A stretch of DNA of 64,000 nucleotides from Amphibalanus amphitrite (GCF_019059575.1 NW_024882707.1:62001-126000), one strand, 5' to 3'; positions 1 through 13,800 are shown, counted from the first letter of the stretch. Notes: a model not told the origin generated them from the letters alone. A program made the numbers and translations.

Positions 1-519
1 ACGCAAGGTCAACATTGCAAAAGTGACGCATCTAACCTTGCAAGGAGTGCATCAAATCACGATTATATGTGCTTGAGCTAGTTGGAGATCGTTCCCGGCG
101 CCAGAATACCAGTTTTCATTTTTCCCCATTGACTTAGGTACCGGGAAACGGTAGTGGTGAGGTCACGAAAATGGCCTGACCTCATATAACCTTTAGGAAA
201 AATCCGAGATATACAAAATGTGAGACTCATAATGGATACTAGATCCTGCAAGTTTCATTTCCCTGTGACATCTCCTCTGGAAGTGAGGGCGTTGTGAAAT
301 TGCGACATCTGAAGACCTTGCAGAGGTTCACTTATGACGTCATAGGTCAGTGACCTGACCTGACCCAAAAATGCGGTTGGTGTCAAAAGATTCGGCTTGA
401 ATCAAAGGTCAGGTATGCCAAGTTTCAGCTCTCTATCGCCAGCGTGTTCGGAGCTATCGCGAAAAAAACCCTATGGGGGGCGGCACCCGCCCCCCCCCCC
501 CTCGGCCGGCGAGGGTTAA
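1..519. mobile_element. TTAA element, right end only (cut by window start)
   Basis: TGACC-rich sequence with a TGACGTCA at about 335 ends in a G-run/C-run hairpin near 475-502 and GGCGAGGGTTAA at 508-519. The TTAACCCTCG-type end matches the copies at 25698 and 51799. Confidence 0.6.
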
Positions 520-1622
520 TCTTGGGAGGTCAACAAGTCACGCGTGCCCTAAATTTGCACAGCAGTTTGTAGCCAAAGTGGAGCGAGAACGTTGAAAATG
601 ACTCCAAATGACTCGATCCGTCCTGAGTCCATTGTCAATTTTTCTCTATGGGGTCATAGGATAACCTATTATAGGGTCATTTCCGGGTCATACAAAAATA
701 TTGCAATCGAATATTTCCTATCGAAAACGCATCATTCAACATCCAATAGACCGTACGCGAAAATTACCACTGAAATCGTTCTATATCGTAAAACGCTGTG
801 TCGTGCCGAGTGCCTACCTTGTTCACCGGGACGACACGGACCGGTCCGCTGAAGTCCAGTTAACAACTGACTGGGAGTGTCTGTGTGCTATTTTGCGCCT
901 ACCCGGTGTGGGAACACTTGGGTCAATATTGTCCCAGCCGAAACCTGTTGATTTGTCTGATAAATCTACCTTCCGCCCGGACCCGCGCTACACCGCCGCT
1001 CGCCGCTCGCTCGTCGGTTAGGACAGCAGCAGGGCGGTATGATGCTTGGCACGGAATACCAACGATTTCATAATACGTGGATATGGGGAGTCTCGTGTGC
1101 CCTTCAGCCACCCTCTGCATAGTTTTGCGATCCACAACAAAGTCCAGTGCTAAGCTAATGCTTACTTTTCACTGGTACAGCAGTGAGAAACCGTTTTAAA
1201 TCGCTAACATTCGCCATCCTATATTTATTTTTGTGTAGAACGTATGTACGAATCCGCATGATACGATTGATATTGCATTTTAAATACTTCTGAAAATAAC
1301 CAAAGGTTTGTTGTCAATAGTTAAAACACTATTCTTTAGAATTGTGTTTTTCTATTGAAAAACAAATCTGAGTTCCCTGACAATTTGGCAAAAGTAAGGA
1401 TAGTCCGTAATTGCTCTGCTCGATAAAATCTATAGCACTTAGGTATGTACCCAGTTACGTACTGGTCAGTGTAACGTCACAGGTTCTCTGATATAATATG
1501 GGAAGTGTCGTGCTTTGGTAGTAAAAGGACACTAACGGTTAAATGTTCGGCTCCTGATGTGAAATTTTCGGGGGTAAGAACCCTTTTTGAGCTCGAAATT
1601 ATGTCTTCATAAGTCTACAAGC
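520..1622. other. No gene recognised
   Basis: Mixed-composition sequence. Short overlapping frames around 592-1135 on both strands lack codon bias, splice context or family motifs. I see nothing to support a gene. Confidence 0.5.
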
Positions 1623-2798
1623 TTAACCTTCCAGGCGGTGGGGGGGGGGACATTTTTTTTTGCCCCCGGCCATTAGTTTTTTCGATATATCTCGAGAACC
1701 GCTGCGCTGATCGTATCCTCCCGGGAGTAGCTAGCGCACATGGTGACCAAAAATTTTCCAAAGGCTATGATAGGTTGGCCGCTAATGACGTCAGAGTGAC
1801 GTCATTCCTGCCATTTTTGACCAAAAAAGGTTTCGCGGGAAGAGCTGTCAGGCCTACAACTTTAGAGATACAGAAAAATGTTTCAGACATACAAGGTGTG
1901 GAATCAAAACGGCTACAAAACTGCTATTTCGGTTTTTCGAATTTTTTGGATTTTGACCCCCAAAAATCAAAAAATAGATTTTTTGAATATAATAGCCGAA
2001 AAATCCAAAAAGTTTTTTGAATTTCGAAAAACCGGAATATATGTGATAGTCCCTACCGCCTTCTATTTACATACCAAATTTGAGATCGATACCTACCTCT
2101 TTTTTGGCCAAGTTATAGCGAAAAAACTGTTCAAAATTGATGACGTCAAATTTTCAAACTCACTTTTTAGCAATTCTAGACCTCGTACGCGCAAAATAAA
2201 GACCACCATTAGACTCCCCGTGACGAGCTGCATCGAATCAATACCCATTTTATGCAAAAATATCAACTTTGAAATTTGACCTTTTTTTACCTGACCTCCA
2301 CCAGAAAGTGACCTAAAACGTACCTGATGGTCTTATAACCAACATCATTGAGTTGGAAATGAAAAACTGGCCATAAAACATGCATCGCATAACCTTAGTA
2401 AAGTTGGGCTCATGTGGTGACCCTTGGTGACCTTTGGTGACCTGACCTGTGACCTGACCTGGTATGACCAGTGACCTCTAATAGCAACATATGTACTAGA
2501 CAACTGACGCCTTATCGCTGATTTTCGACAAAAAGCGTTTTACTCGGTGTTATAGCGCTTTCCCTAGAAGCCCCGTGAACGGTGAAACATTTTATCTTTG
2601 ACCTGACCTGTGACGTCATCGGTGACCCCGAGGTCAATGAAATTTGGTTTCCTTCGACAAATTTGACAGGGCTATCGAACGCCGTTTGAGTTTTCCAGAT
2701 CCGTCCAGTAGTTTCGGAGATAAGGGGGGGGGGGCAAAAAAATGCCCCCCCCCCACCGCGCGGAAGGTGGCCGGGAGGCCCACCGCCTGCCGGGTTAA
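1623..2798. mobile_element. TTAA-flanked non-autonomous element
   Basis: It starts TTAACCTTCCAGGCGGTGGG and ends with the related inverted sequence CCCACCGCCTGCCGGGTTAA. G-run/loop/C-run hairpins lie just inside both ends. The interior has no long frame but has TGACGTCA twice near 1787-1804 and a TGACC array near 2410-2475. A TTAA target is typical of piggyBac-type transposases, but no transposase is encoded here. Confidence 0.7.
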
Positions 2799-3411
2799 AC
2801 ATTTGAACTAGCATATCGACAAACGCCCAGTACCAAACTAAAACAGCGATCGTTGTTATATGTTCAATTGACTTCAAGCTTCTAAAATGTTAGACAGTTT
2901 TTCGAAACATTTAATAATCCACGCTAAGTACTTACTGTGGGATCCAATGGCGCATTTACTTGGCATCACAGCCTCCGGGTATTAGGTACGAGTCAATACT
3001 ATGAAACACATGCTTCTCAGCGTGCATTAAATTTATCTCAGCACAAGCTCAATGCTAGGTCATTGAGATCTCACATGTCAGTGCATCCTATCTGCGGGTT
3101 TGTAACCCTGTTGAGGATACGTCACATGGACAGGCCCGGTAAAGTGCATCGCATGACCGTAGGAAGCCTAAGTGCGTCGTACTCGTTCACAATTTTTTGT
3201 CGTGCACGTTCAAAATGGTCGCGACTTTTGTCGTTACTAATGATAAATTTAGGAGCACATTTAAGATCATTATAAACTCAGGGGTTAAATGTTCCCCTAT
3301 CTTACTCAATGATTACACAGTTAAATGCACATATGCTGAGGTATTATGTCGGATCTCTTTTCAGAAGTGTGGTCTAAAATGTTTAACATCTCTCGGCCTC
3401 GAACCCCATCC
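2799..3411. other. No gene recognised
   Basis: Spacer between two TTAA elements. No conserved frame, repeat or RNA gene is visible. Confidence 0.45.
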
Positions 3412-4599
3412 TTAACCCGCGCCGTGCTGGGGGGGGGCGTTTTTACGCCCCCCCCCCCTCAGGTTTTTCGCAAATATCTCAAAAACGGCGGCGCGCAGCG
3501 CCGCCGTTTTTGGTACACGTGTTCCTACATCATTTCCGCACATGTTGTGAAAATTTCAGACCTAGGCCGTTCAAGGTCAGGTCACCAGGTCACGTCAAGT
3601 GACCTTACCTCAGAAAAAGTTCAAAGGCTCGCTATAGCTACACCGACTGAACGATCACTTTGAAACTTTCAGCGATTGATATGAGTAACAGTATGTATAA
3701 AATGTATATCTCGGATTTTTGATATCTGTGACCTAAGGTCAGGTCAATTTTGCGACCTCTCCATTATAAGTCAATGGGAGAAAATTGAAATGCGCCTCTT
3801 TTGGACGAATATCGTTCAAAACGCTCTCAAACATCGGTTCATAGGTAAACATGACACACTGAATAGGAAAAATGCACCTGTGACCCCTCTGTGTGCCCCT
3901 GAGGTCATCTCAGGTCATGAACGGTCGCCAGCAGTTTTTTGGCTATAACTTTTGATAGAGACGTGCTAGAGCGGTGAAAACACGTCAGATGTGTTCAGCT
4001 CGACGATACGGATCGACTGATATGCAACATGACCCTTTTCGGTCAGGTCATGACCTTGACCTGAGGTCAAATTTTCAAAATGACCTTTCAAGGTCAACGA
4101 ATAGTTCATTCGACGCGTCTCGACGAGAGAAACACGATGCTGGCAAAAGTAATGTCATGGCGCTTATGAGTCAAAAGTTATTGACGAAAAAACGTTTTTC
4201 GTAAAAACGGCTATTTTTGGAGTTTTTGCCCTCTGGAGGCTAAACCGTTGACCTGAGGTCAAATCTGAGGACATTACTCAGAAAGGTCTGTAAAAGGGCT
4301 ATCGAATGCGCTTTTCCGCGGCGCTGTAGCTCTATCGGTTCCCGAGATAGCCGTTGGCAGTTTCCAAAATGTTGAAATAGTCAACATTTTACCTTTGGTG
4401 ACCTCTGGTGACCTGACCTTTGACCTGACCCAAAAAATGATCGAAGTGTTTTCGTCCTTATTTTTGACGCTCTTTCGATTGCCGCTTACCGCGTGTCGCT
4501 ACGTGGCCCAGGAGCCGAGTTAGACGGGGGGGCGTGAAAACGCCCCCCCCCCCCCAGCACTCGGCGGAAAGTTCAGGCCACCAGCACGGCGCGGGTTAA
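3412..4599. mobile_element. TTAA element with best-preserved ends
   Basis: The left end TTAACCCGCGCCGTGCTGG matches the reverse complement of the right end over 19 bases. A perfect palindrome with a 14-bp stem and 3-base loop lies at 3481-3511. The interior contains CCATTATAAGTCAATGGG and many AGGTCA/TGACCT units. No coding frame. Confidence 0.75.
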
Positions 4600-6332
4600 A
4601 AACACCGCCATTGTAACTCACCAACATGAAGGTTCGCCCAGTCCAGCAGCCCTATCGGTGTTTCGGATCCTCCATTCCCCACCGTACTCCACCATAACTG
4701 GCTCTCGTGTATACTGATACGGTGTGCGCCGCGGCGCTCAGGTATATACAGAGGATGTGACGGTGGCCGGGCGGGCGGGGAGGTGCAGCCGCCCCGACCC
4801 AGCGACGGGGCACCCGCACGGGGGACAATGGGGCGCGCTCGCATCGAGCAGCACCCGGCCCGCCGAGGACAACATCCGGTGTCAGAGACACCGCGCTGTG
4901 TCACATCCGTGTCATATGACACCGGTGGTGTCATCAGCGGCGTGTCACGAACCTTTTTATAGCTGATCGGCTTTCGAGATAAGCTTTAAAATGAAATAAT
5001 CAAACCGTCGCTGTAGGACGCACTACAGCTGCCACCTGTCATAATAAAGCTTTCGACCCAAGTTACGACCCGCAAACGAACCGATCGCGATGAGGTAGGA
5101 TCTCCGTCTTTTTCTGCGCTTTGAGGTGCCGAAAGCAATGGTCGAATGTGTGTTATAATGCTTACGTTATCAACAATATTTCTTCAAAAAAGCCAGCAGC
5201 GAAATGGCATATTTCTGTGATATCTGATGACCTTCAGCATGAGCACAGGTGATGCGAATGTGTTGGTGTGTGCGTTGCGCTGGAATATGTTCCTCTCCTT
5301 CATATTTTATAATAAACATACGCTGAAGGAGACATTGGCAACTATTTACATTTTCCCTGATTTCACACAGGTCCTGTAGTTATCTCAAAGTTGATCGTAC
5401 TTCAAAATGACCAGCAAATATGGTACCTAGAGCTCTTTCGTACATTTTCTATTTCGGTACGCAGCCTTGTTCACGAGGTCTCTGGAATGGAGGGTAGTCC
5501 CCTTTTCGCTCTGAAGGAGCTCGGACCCCAGCTCAGTCATATTTAATGGACCCAACCGGAATTAAGCGAGATGGCCAACTTCGTTCACTTCAATCGTTCA
5601 CCGCATTGAATTGAAATTTGAATACAATCAGCCGACGGAACCGGTAAACAGAACACTACCTGTACAATTCGATTCGGTTTATTTTCGCGATGTTTATCAG
5701 CACAAAAAGACATATCATGCTGACCGCGTATTTGTCCCATACGGGCAGAGCGGGCTTATCCGACAAACATCACAGGGCCACCTTACAGCGGCAAAGAAAT
5801 CCGAAATACAACTACTGTCCCGACAGGAGCTTCCATAGCTCTCCGGCCCAGTTCGTGACGTGAATTCACGTACAGCCTGATGTAAGACCTGATGGCATGG
5901 AACACATCTAGCACACCTGTACACACACGCATGACGCGCACGCATACAAAAACAGATCGACACGTCTTTCGATCTAAATGGCCTTCGAGCAGGGCCGAGC
6001 TGACCGTATTCAAAATGGTTACGCCTCAAAATGTACAAACCGTCTCACTCACACGCACCTCCCAGACAGGACCAGAAACGATCACACGTATGCAGATGAC
6101 CATTGCCAGGTTACTCTAAACGGTCCGGCCGGCTACAGTCACGGACCATACACACCTCCACAGAACGAGACCCAACCTGTGAGAAGCCGACGCTCACCGA
6201 GCCTTAGCAGCGTCCTCGGCCTGACTTTTACCAGGTCCAACCGTCCACACAAAGCACACACCTCACTGACAGAATTACGGCAGTCAGCGCGGGGAGCAGA
6301 GGGCGAAAATCGTCCGGAACTGCCCCGCCACT
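4600..6332. other. Downstream flank of pinin; no other gene recognised
   Basis: Includes the likely pinin 3' UTR. A GC-rich patch at 4720-4930 has frames on both strands but no motif. Nothing else is supported. Confidence 0.45.
5678..5683 (-). terminator. Possible pinin poly(A) signal
   Basis: AATAAA on the minus strand, about 650 bases past the pinin stop codon. It is the nearest canonical hexamer I found downstream of the gene. I see no independent evidence for cleavage here. Confidence 0.3.
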
Positions 6333-7813
6333 TCACCTCGAGTCCCGTGAGCTGGAGCGGCTGCGACTGCGGCTGCTGCTACTGCTGCTGCTGCCGCTAC
6401 TGCTGCTACTGCTGCTGCCGCTGCTGCTCGAGCTGCTGGAGCGGGAGCGCCGGCGGCTCGGCCGGCCCGAGCGGTCCCCGGCGCCGCCGTCCCGGCGCGA
6501 GCCCTTGTCGGCGGCGGCGCGCCGGTCACGGTCCCGCCGGCTGGCCGAGTCCCTCTCCCCGCCGCCCGAGCCCCGGCGAGACCGACCCGACTCGTCGCGG
6601 CGGCCCTCAGACTCCTTTCCGTCCTTGTCCTTTCGCCGGCTACTCTCAGCGGTGCCGGAAGAGTCCTGGTCCTTACGGCGGCTGGCGTCGTCGTCCCGTT
6701 TACCATCCCCCTTTTTGTCACGCCGTTTGTCATCCTTTTTGTCATCCCTGCCGGCATTCTGAGCCTGCTTAGCAGACGCAGTGGTTGTCTTCTCCGCCGC
6801 ATCTCGGGAGCTGTGTCGCTCATTGCTCACGGCATCGTCTTTCGAGCCGCGCCGGCCGCTTCCCTTATCTCCGTCCTTCTCCTTCCGTCGGCTCCCCTCA
6901 GCATCCTTATCCTTCTTCCTTTCGCTTTCCTTTCTATTTTCTTTCTCCTTCCTGCTATTGCGCTCCTTCTCGCTTTCGTTTTTCTTCTTTTCCTGCTCCT
7001 TGCTTCCCTTGTCTTTACCGCTCTCCATTTCCTTTTCTTTTCGGCTTTCTTTTTCTTTCCTGCTTTCTCTTTCTTTTATGTTTTCCTTCTCTTTCCCGCT
7101 GTCTTCCTTCCTACTATCCTTTTCTTTCCCGTCGTTCCTCTCACTCTTGCTGTCCTTCTCCTTCCTGCTTTCCTCCTTCCTGCCATCTTTTTCTTTTTTG
7201 CTGTCTTTTTCTCGTCGGCTTTCTTTGTCGGAGCTCTTATCCTTCTCTCTCCTCTTTTCAGCGCGTGGCGGCGTCCGCTCCTTGCCAGCCGGCGGTGTGG
7301 GCTCTGTCCCCTTGTCGCCGTCGTTCGCCGGTGCCAACGGCCGTCCCCCGTCGGCTCCATCTGGGGACGCCGGAGAGGCATCGGGCACCGCCTCGTCGGC
7401 AGCGGCAGGAGGCGGCGGCGGCGGCAGGGCCGGCCCCTCCTCCATCGGCTCATCGGCAGCGGCGGCGCTGGGGGAGGCGGGCCGGTCGGCGGCCGCCGGT
7501 GACGGCGACTTGGGCGCGTCGACCGGCGGGCTGGCGGCCGCCGCAGGCTCGCCCTCTCCCTCCACTGCCATCGGCTGCTGGTCCGGCGAGGCGGGCCGCT
7601 CGGGACGCTCGGCCGGCGCCGGCGCCGCCTCCATCGGCTGGTCGTCGTCGTCGTCACACTCGCCCTCCTCGCGCTCGGGCCGCGAGGCGTCCCCGGCGGC
7701 CGGCGAGCGTCGCTCGGGTCGCGCGCCGCCCGGCACCACCACCGAGGAGGTAATACCGGGCGGCATCTCCTCGTCATCGTCCTCTTCGTCGTCCTCGTCC
7801 GCGTGCTCGTGAT
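6333..7813 (-). CDS. PNN: Pinin last coding exon: acidic, Lys/Glu and Arg/Ser tail
   Basis: This 1481-bp exon encodes about residues 371-863. It starts at an acceptor with an acidic run (HADEDDEEDDDEE), passes through Pro/Ala-rich low-complexity sequence, then a stretch of about 190 residues almost wholly of K, E, S, R and D (repeated SRKEKDS / SGKEKEN types), and ends in a serine run flanked by Arg-Ser dipeptides and the stop. RS-rich tails place pinin in speckles. The Lys/Glu block is longer and more regular than in the vertebrate protein as I know it, so length variation between individuals is likely. The opposite strand has long open frames here only because the codons are biased. Confidence 0.86.
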
Positions 7814-10800
7814 CTGGGAGGTGAAGAAGAGGACAGACTGAGTTCGGGCACGACAGATCATGACCATTGGAAAGATATGACAATGACAGCTGTCAGACCC
7901 ACAGAAGACAGGGGCTATTGCCTATTGGAAAGCATTCTTGGCGCTGCCCATGCATGTGAAAGGAATCTCGGATTGCACTTTTTTGCCTTTTCTGCTACAG
8001 AATCTTCAGAAAGCGACTTCGTTAAACAGTGAACCGATTGCCATTGGTATAACGGGCATTCAGCCCCTTATCTTACGTGATACTCGTGCCAGCGATAGTA
8101 TGTTTGCGTGTTTTGCTTTCGTACGGTTTGTACCATACCAGCAAGGTTAAGCCAATTTAAACTCAGGTTGTGCGCAACAGCTGTGTAGCTTACAACATAG
8201 GTAATAAGTATAAAGTTATAACTACTAAAACGGCGGTGGATTACTGTTTCCTACCACTTTTTATGATAGGAAACAATAATATAAAGCTATATTGACGACC
8301 AGCGCACGGCACCACGCAGTAAGTGAAAATCGGCCATTTTAGCAGCTGCACCATTTAATGCCCTGCCTTGCTGCTGTGCGTAGCCAGGCAAAAAGCTCCA
8401 GGGCAACGTCGTTCGCCCGCAATATGACAGGCGGACGTGCATTGATGAGCACTGTACCATAAGATGTTGTCAGTGCGTTAGTGACGAGGTTTCCATTGTC
8501 AACACGGTCAATAATGACGGCATGGGTCGTCACACGGAACGTATCATCTGCCTGGCAATGGCAGCGAAACAGCAATGAAAAAAATCAAATTGATATTGAA
8601 GTCAAATACTATCCGCGCACTGCAAAGGAAGGTGGATACCAGCTACTCTGCAGAATAGCCTTTACATTACCTCATCGACCCAATCTGAGCAAGACTACAG
8701 ACGCGGAAATCAATGATGCCATCAAAGGATTTTTGGAGAAATGCACTGTTGATAGTGACTTGTCTCTCTTCACTGGGTGATTTTTAAACCGAAATGTTAG
8801 AAATGAACAGTGTTGTGACCAGCTGAAAAGTATTGGTTCCCACGCCCTTCTGCAGAAAGGGGCTTTGAATATTCACACATCTTTTTCAGCTCCCAGTCCA
8901 CTGCCCGAATTAGACGTCGTTCACTCAGGTACCTCAAAAACAAAGGTCCACGGACTCTCATTAGCAGAGTTATATCAACAGAGTATTCCAAGGCAGTAGG
9001 CACAACCCCAGACAAATCAGTAAATGCGCTGCTCCGTGCCGCCCAGTGCAGTCTCCATAGCAGGACTTATACCGTGCATTGTTCGAAAACATGCCATGTT
9101 TCGCCGTCCGACAATCCTGGCTGTCCTGGCAACTGACGCACTCCTAGTTGACGCACCTTGCGCTACACGGATATCTGGCGTAACTGAATCGCTAGGCTTC
9201 GGTTTGGTGAGAGCTATAAAGGTATCGAACGGGTCGCTCCTCATGGATGGCTTCTGTGACATTTATGCGGCTACCTCTGAACGGCTGGGACAACGGCGAC
9301 TCCCAGAAGCCGAGCGAACGCGGCACACCATGTCTCTGATTGACACTGACTTGATTGGACTCAATGCAGGAGCAGTAGGTCTTTTACAGTCGGCACTTAA
9401 ACGATCGAGCCACGCATTAGAATAAAGATAATAGAAGCCGGTTGGTGTGGGTTGGTTACACAGAGAACCAATCTCGGGTATTTGTCGTACCAACCGTTAC
9501 AAAGTAAAACGTGCAGGCCAGAGCGCGCTTACAGTACGCACATCCTCGAGATCTCTACCAGGTTCAATCAAGACCTTCTTGCCTCGGCAACACCAAAGGT
9601 AAGTGGACTACCCTTTTTACCCGGGCGTCTCGGATGTGTTCCCAAAGCTGACTTATTCCTGCAAACCCTCCCTCTGCCAGCCCAACCGATCCGTCCCTCC
9701 CTTAGACTCGTTCGTTGGCCGGGTCGCAATGAAACCCCTTTCGGTGGCCGACACTGAACTGACCCCTATCCGCTCTGTCTTCCCCTTGACTCACCCGAGT
9801 GCTGGCCGGTCGATTCGCGGCGCTGCTCCACCAGCGGCCCCCTGACCGCCACCCGCCCTGTGTAACTTTGGCTCAGAGTCGCGAGGGACTTCTACCGACA
9901 GTCCTGACCCGGCTACCCCCTCTGCGTTCCCCTGGGCTTACCCGAGTGCTGGCTGGCCGAGTCGCGACGCTCCACCGGGTTCTGAAGCCGCTCTAGTCGG
10001 GCGTCAAACGAGGCCAGGTCGTCCCGCAGTCGCTGCCGGCGCTCCTCGATAGACTCTGTCGGACGGCACACGGCGGTCAGAACGGCACACGGCGGTGTCG
10101 GGCCCCAGGACAGGCCCGGCCCGAGACAGGGATTAAAGGTAGTGTGCCACCTTTGAAAGATTTCCCATTTTATTTTTCCTAGGATAAGAAGCTTCTGTTT
10201 TTACCTAATATCGCAAAAAAAAAATCAAAAATGGGCCTGGAATAGTGCCTTTTTCGCCTAAAAGTTTTTCGGTTTTTAGATATATATAACAACTGTAGTG
10301 GGCTCACCTGCAAACAGGCGTCGGGCAACAATCGCGAATGCGGCGCACTTGTGACAATAAGCAAAGGTCATTATAGTGTTACGACCATACGACGTACGGG
10401 AATGAGTTATCAGCTGTCTAATCGTAGACAACACAATGTCGAGCCTTAAACTGTAAGCCCGTATTGGTATTGTTTCTTTTATTTGGCTGTCGAACATTAT
10501 TTATGGTTTGAAATATGATTTTATGTAAAATAATTGATATGAAAAAGCCGTCTTATAAGTTATGACCCCATTTCACCACACGCAAGTGGCAGAAATGACA
10601 ATGATCAGCTGACGCATTTTTCTTGGCCGAAGTCAGAGCGCGCGGCCCGACGCACCACGCGTATTTGGAAATTCCGACCTCGACGAGCATCAGAAGCCAC
10701 CTAACAGGCGTGTTCGAAACCGCAGGAGATGATGATGAACGGGTTTATCGAAACTTGATTGGATGAGCATATCGGTAATAGCGATTTCAGTGTGTGCATT

Positions 10801-13800
10801 TATTGTTCATAGTGGTGTGAAATGTGGTTGGGGTACGACCGACAACCCGTCGGGGCGAATTTCGCACTGGGGTACTCAAAATTTGAAGAATTTAAGACGT
10901 TTCCATGAGTTTTGAAGGTATGGATAAGTTCTAAAAATCCGGTTCTCCTTATCTGGGCCATTAACTCCATACGGTCCAAGAAAGCTGGCACACTACCTTT
11001 AAAGGGGATCGCTGAGACAAGGCGGTCAAGGGATCGCCGAAGCACGGTAAGAATAAAAAGCACGGTTTGCGAAAGAAAATCATCGAATACGCGGCACGAG
11101 CGAATTTAATGTCGCAGTTAACCAGCGGACCGCGATATGCAATGATATTCCATTTACGTCAGCACTGGAGTATCACAGGCCACAGCGCAAGCAATTACCA
11201 ATAATGTGCTAAGGGTAAGGCCTTGAAGCATCCATCCTTAACCATGCAATGACCCATGCCGCCATAAACACGTCTTAATCGCTGACAATTACGACTACAT
11301 AAATGGCCAATTAGCGAAGCCTCATTATCAGTCATTATTAAGATTGAATTTTTAGATACTGCCTTTGAAAGCAAAATCACCATTGGACGGCATGGGGCGC
11401 CAGCTGCACTGATAAGTTGTTCTTATGAAGATGACAATAGCAGCCAAAATTGCTAAGAAGACTGTTTATGAAAAGCGCAGTATGTGGTGGTATACGTTTA
11501 GCAGAATGTGCGGCAGTAACTCGCCGGAAACGTGACAGAGCCTGATCGTTGCGTGACATTCATCCTACCATTACCGACCTCCGTCTCTTTACAAAAACCC
11601 CAGAACGTCCAGAAATGAGCTGCTAATGCGTCTGGGCACGGCTTGATTCCATCGCCAATTCCCACAGCTGCCATCTCTTCTACGTCTCAGCGCGAAACAT
11701 CAATTGTAATGGCCTTGGATATATACCGTAAAATGATTATTCAGTATCTATATAGAACTCGTGACGTCATTTCAAATAACAAATGAGCTAAGTGTTCTAC
11801 CTTCGAGTATAATGAAAATAAATAAAAAATCAAACTGGAAATTCAAAAAGTCTGGAGTTTTTTTTTCAAAAGAATGTTCATTTTTTCTGCCTCACATAAT
11901 TTTACGATACGGTCGTTTGTGAATATCATCTTTGGAGCGTTAAATTTAATGACGTAAACGTAAGCTGAAACGGTATTACATGGCCCTGAGCCGGGTGTAT
12001 ATCAAATGTGTGACAATCCATTAGTGCTAATGTTATGCGAGTGCTGCAAGTGCGCCTTGCATCTTTATTTTATTCACTTATCAAAAGAATCACAATATCT
12101 TACGTCATTAGTCTGAAGGGCCTATAACGGGGAACCTTTTGGAATCATTACGGTTTTAGTCAAATTAAGATTTTTCATTGGTCAAACGATAATGACGTAA
12201 TAAAACAATATTGCTAAAACGTGAGCTGTGAATTTCGTTCGTCTTTTATTGGGAGGCTCTCTCATAACGACAGCACAGCATGGCACCACACGTGGCACGA
12301 TGCCAAAAGTAGGTAATCCTGAAGAAGTTGATGCCATTTTTGAACTTGGAATTTTATTAGGAAAGTATTAGAGGTTGGTTGCTATTCTTACTAAATCGAA
12401 ATTGTGTTGCACCTACCAATAGCTCATAAGAACATTCTGGATTGGGTTTTCATACCTGGTAGAAGTGGATTGCTGGATTATTTTGAGCAAAACTGACCTA
12501 TTTGGCTTCCAGGTTTGATTTCCTAACATCTGTCCATAGGCGGCGGAACGAAGGGGGGGGTGGCACCAGGGCACCGTGCCCCCCATAGATTTTGGCATTT
12601 TAACTCCTGAGGGAGCGCACCCCGTAGCCGGGTGCAGTGAGTGCTTTGGGGCTGGGTGGCCTGTCCTCTGGACGGGCTCAGCCCCGGCGACTCACTAGGG
12701 TGCCTGCCCAGACCAATGTCTCCCCCTAATTCCTATCATCCTTCCGGCTCTGCAATGGTCTTGTCGACCGAAAGGGCCTAACCCAACAAAAAAAAAACAA
12801 AAAAAAACAAACAAAAGCATTTTAACATTAGCCCTACTGGCGTTGCATGGAAAGAATGGGACCAAAAGTCTGCAGTGCCCCACTGCCATGCATCTGTCTG
12901 TACTGTCTGTTCATTGAATTAAAGTGGCTGTAGCTTGTTGATAAGATTGTCATCAGTGCTGTCATGAAAAAAGTTACAATTGGTCACAAAAAGTAGCAAT
13001 GTGCATGTTCTTGGTTTATTTTAAATGTAGTACAAATCTTGTTAATTTAAATTCGAATTTAATGATGATACCTAATGATTACAACTGGTCTTAACCCGCG
13101 CCCTGATGGGGGGGGGCATTTTGGCCCCCCCTGAGGTTTTTCTTAAATAGCGAGAAAACGGCGGCGCGCAGCGCCGCCAAATTTTGGGTACCTTACCGGG
13201 CATCAATTTGACACCTTCACACAAAATTTCAAGTCACAGGTCACCTCAGGTCAGGAGTTATTGAGGTCAAACTGAGGTCATGTTCGAGCAAAAATGAGCA
13301 AAAAACATGACATCTTGAAACGCTCACCAATTCTACAGTTAGCAAGCAATTTTAAAGTTCTTTAAGTGGTTGTGTAGAGAAAAGACGGTGCTACAAAACT
13401 GCTATCTCGGATTTTCGAAATTTTGGGATTTTAACCCCCAAAAATAAAAAATAGATTTTTTTTAGAAAAACTCAAAAAATTTCCAAAAAATTTTCGAATT
13501 TCAAAAAAACGGAATATATGTGATAGTCTCTGCGCTCTTCGATATACATACCAAATTTTAGATCGATACCTCTTTTTTGGCCAAGTTATAGCGAAAAACT
13601 GTTAAAAATTGATGACGTCAAATTTTTTAACTCAATTTTTAGCAATTCTAGACCTCGTAGCGCAAAACGGAGACCACCATTAACTCCCCGTGACGAGCTG
13701 CATCGAATCGATACCCATTTTATGCGAAAATATCAACTTTGAAATTTGACCTAATTTGACCTGACCTTGACCTGACCTTGACCATAACGTGACCTAAGCT

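Noticed and set aside
1775..2279. Frames inside TTAA elements as remnants of a transposase
   Set aside because: They are low-complexity (Phe/Lys) and not conserved between copies; no DDD or other catalytic motif.
4596..4966. Overlapping GC-rich frames on both strands
   Set aside because: All frames are open because of composition; no motif or gene structure.
6781..7812. Long plus-strand frames (Phe/Ser/Leu-rich) opposite the pinin tail
   Set aside because: They are mirror images of the Lys/Glu/Ser codon bias of the last pinin exon and have no family motif, start context or splice context.
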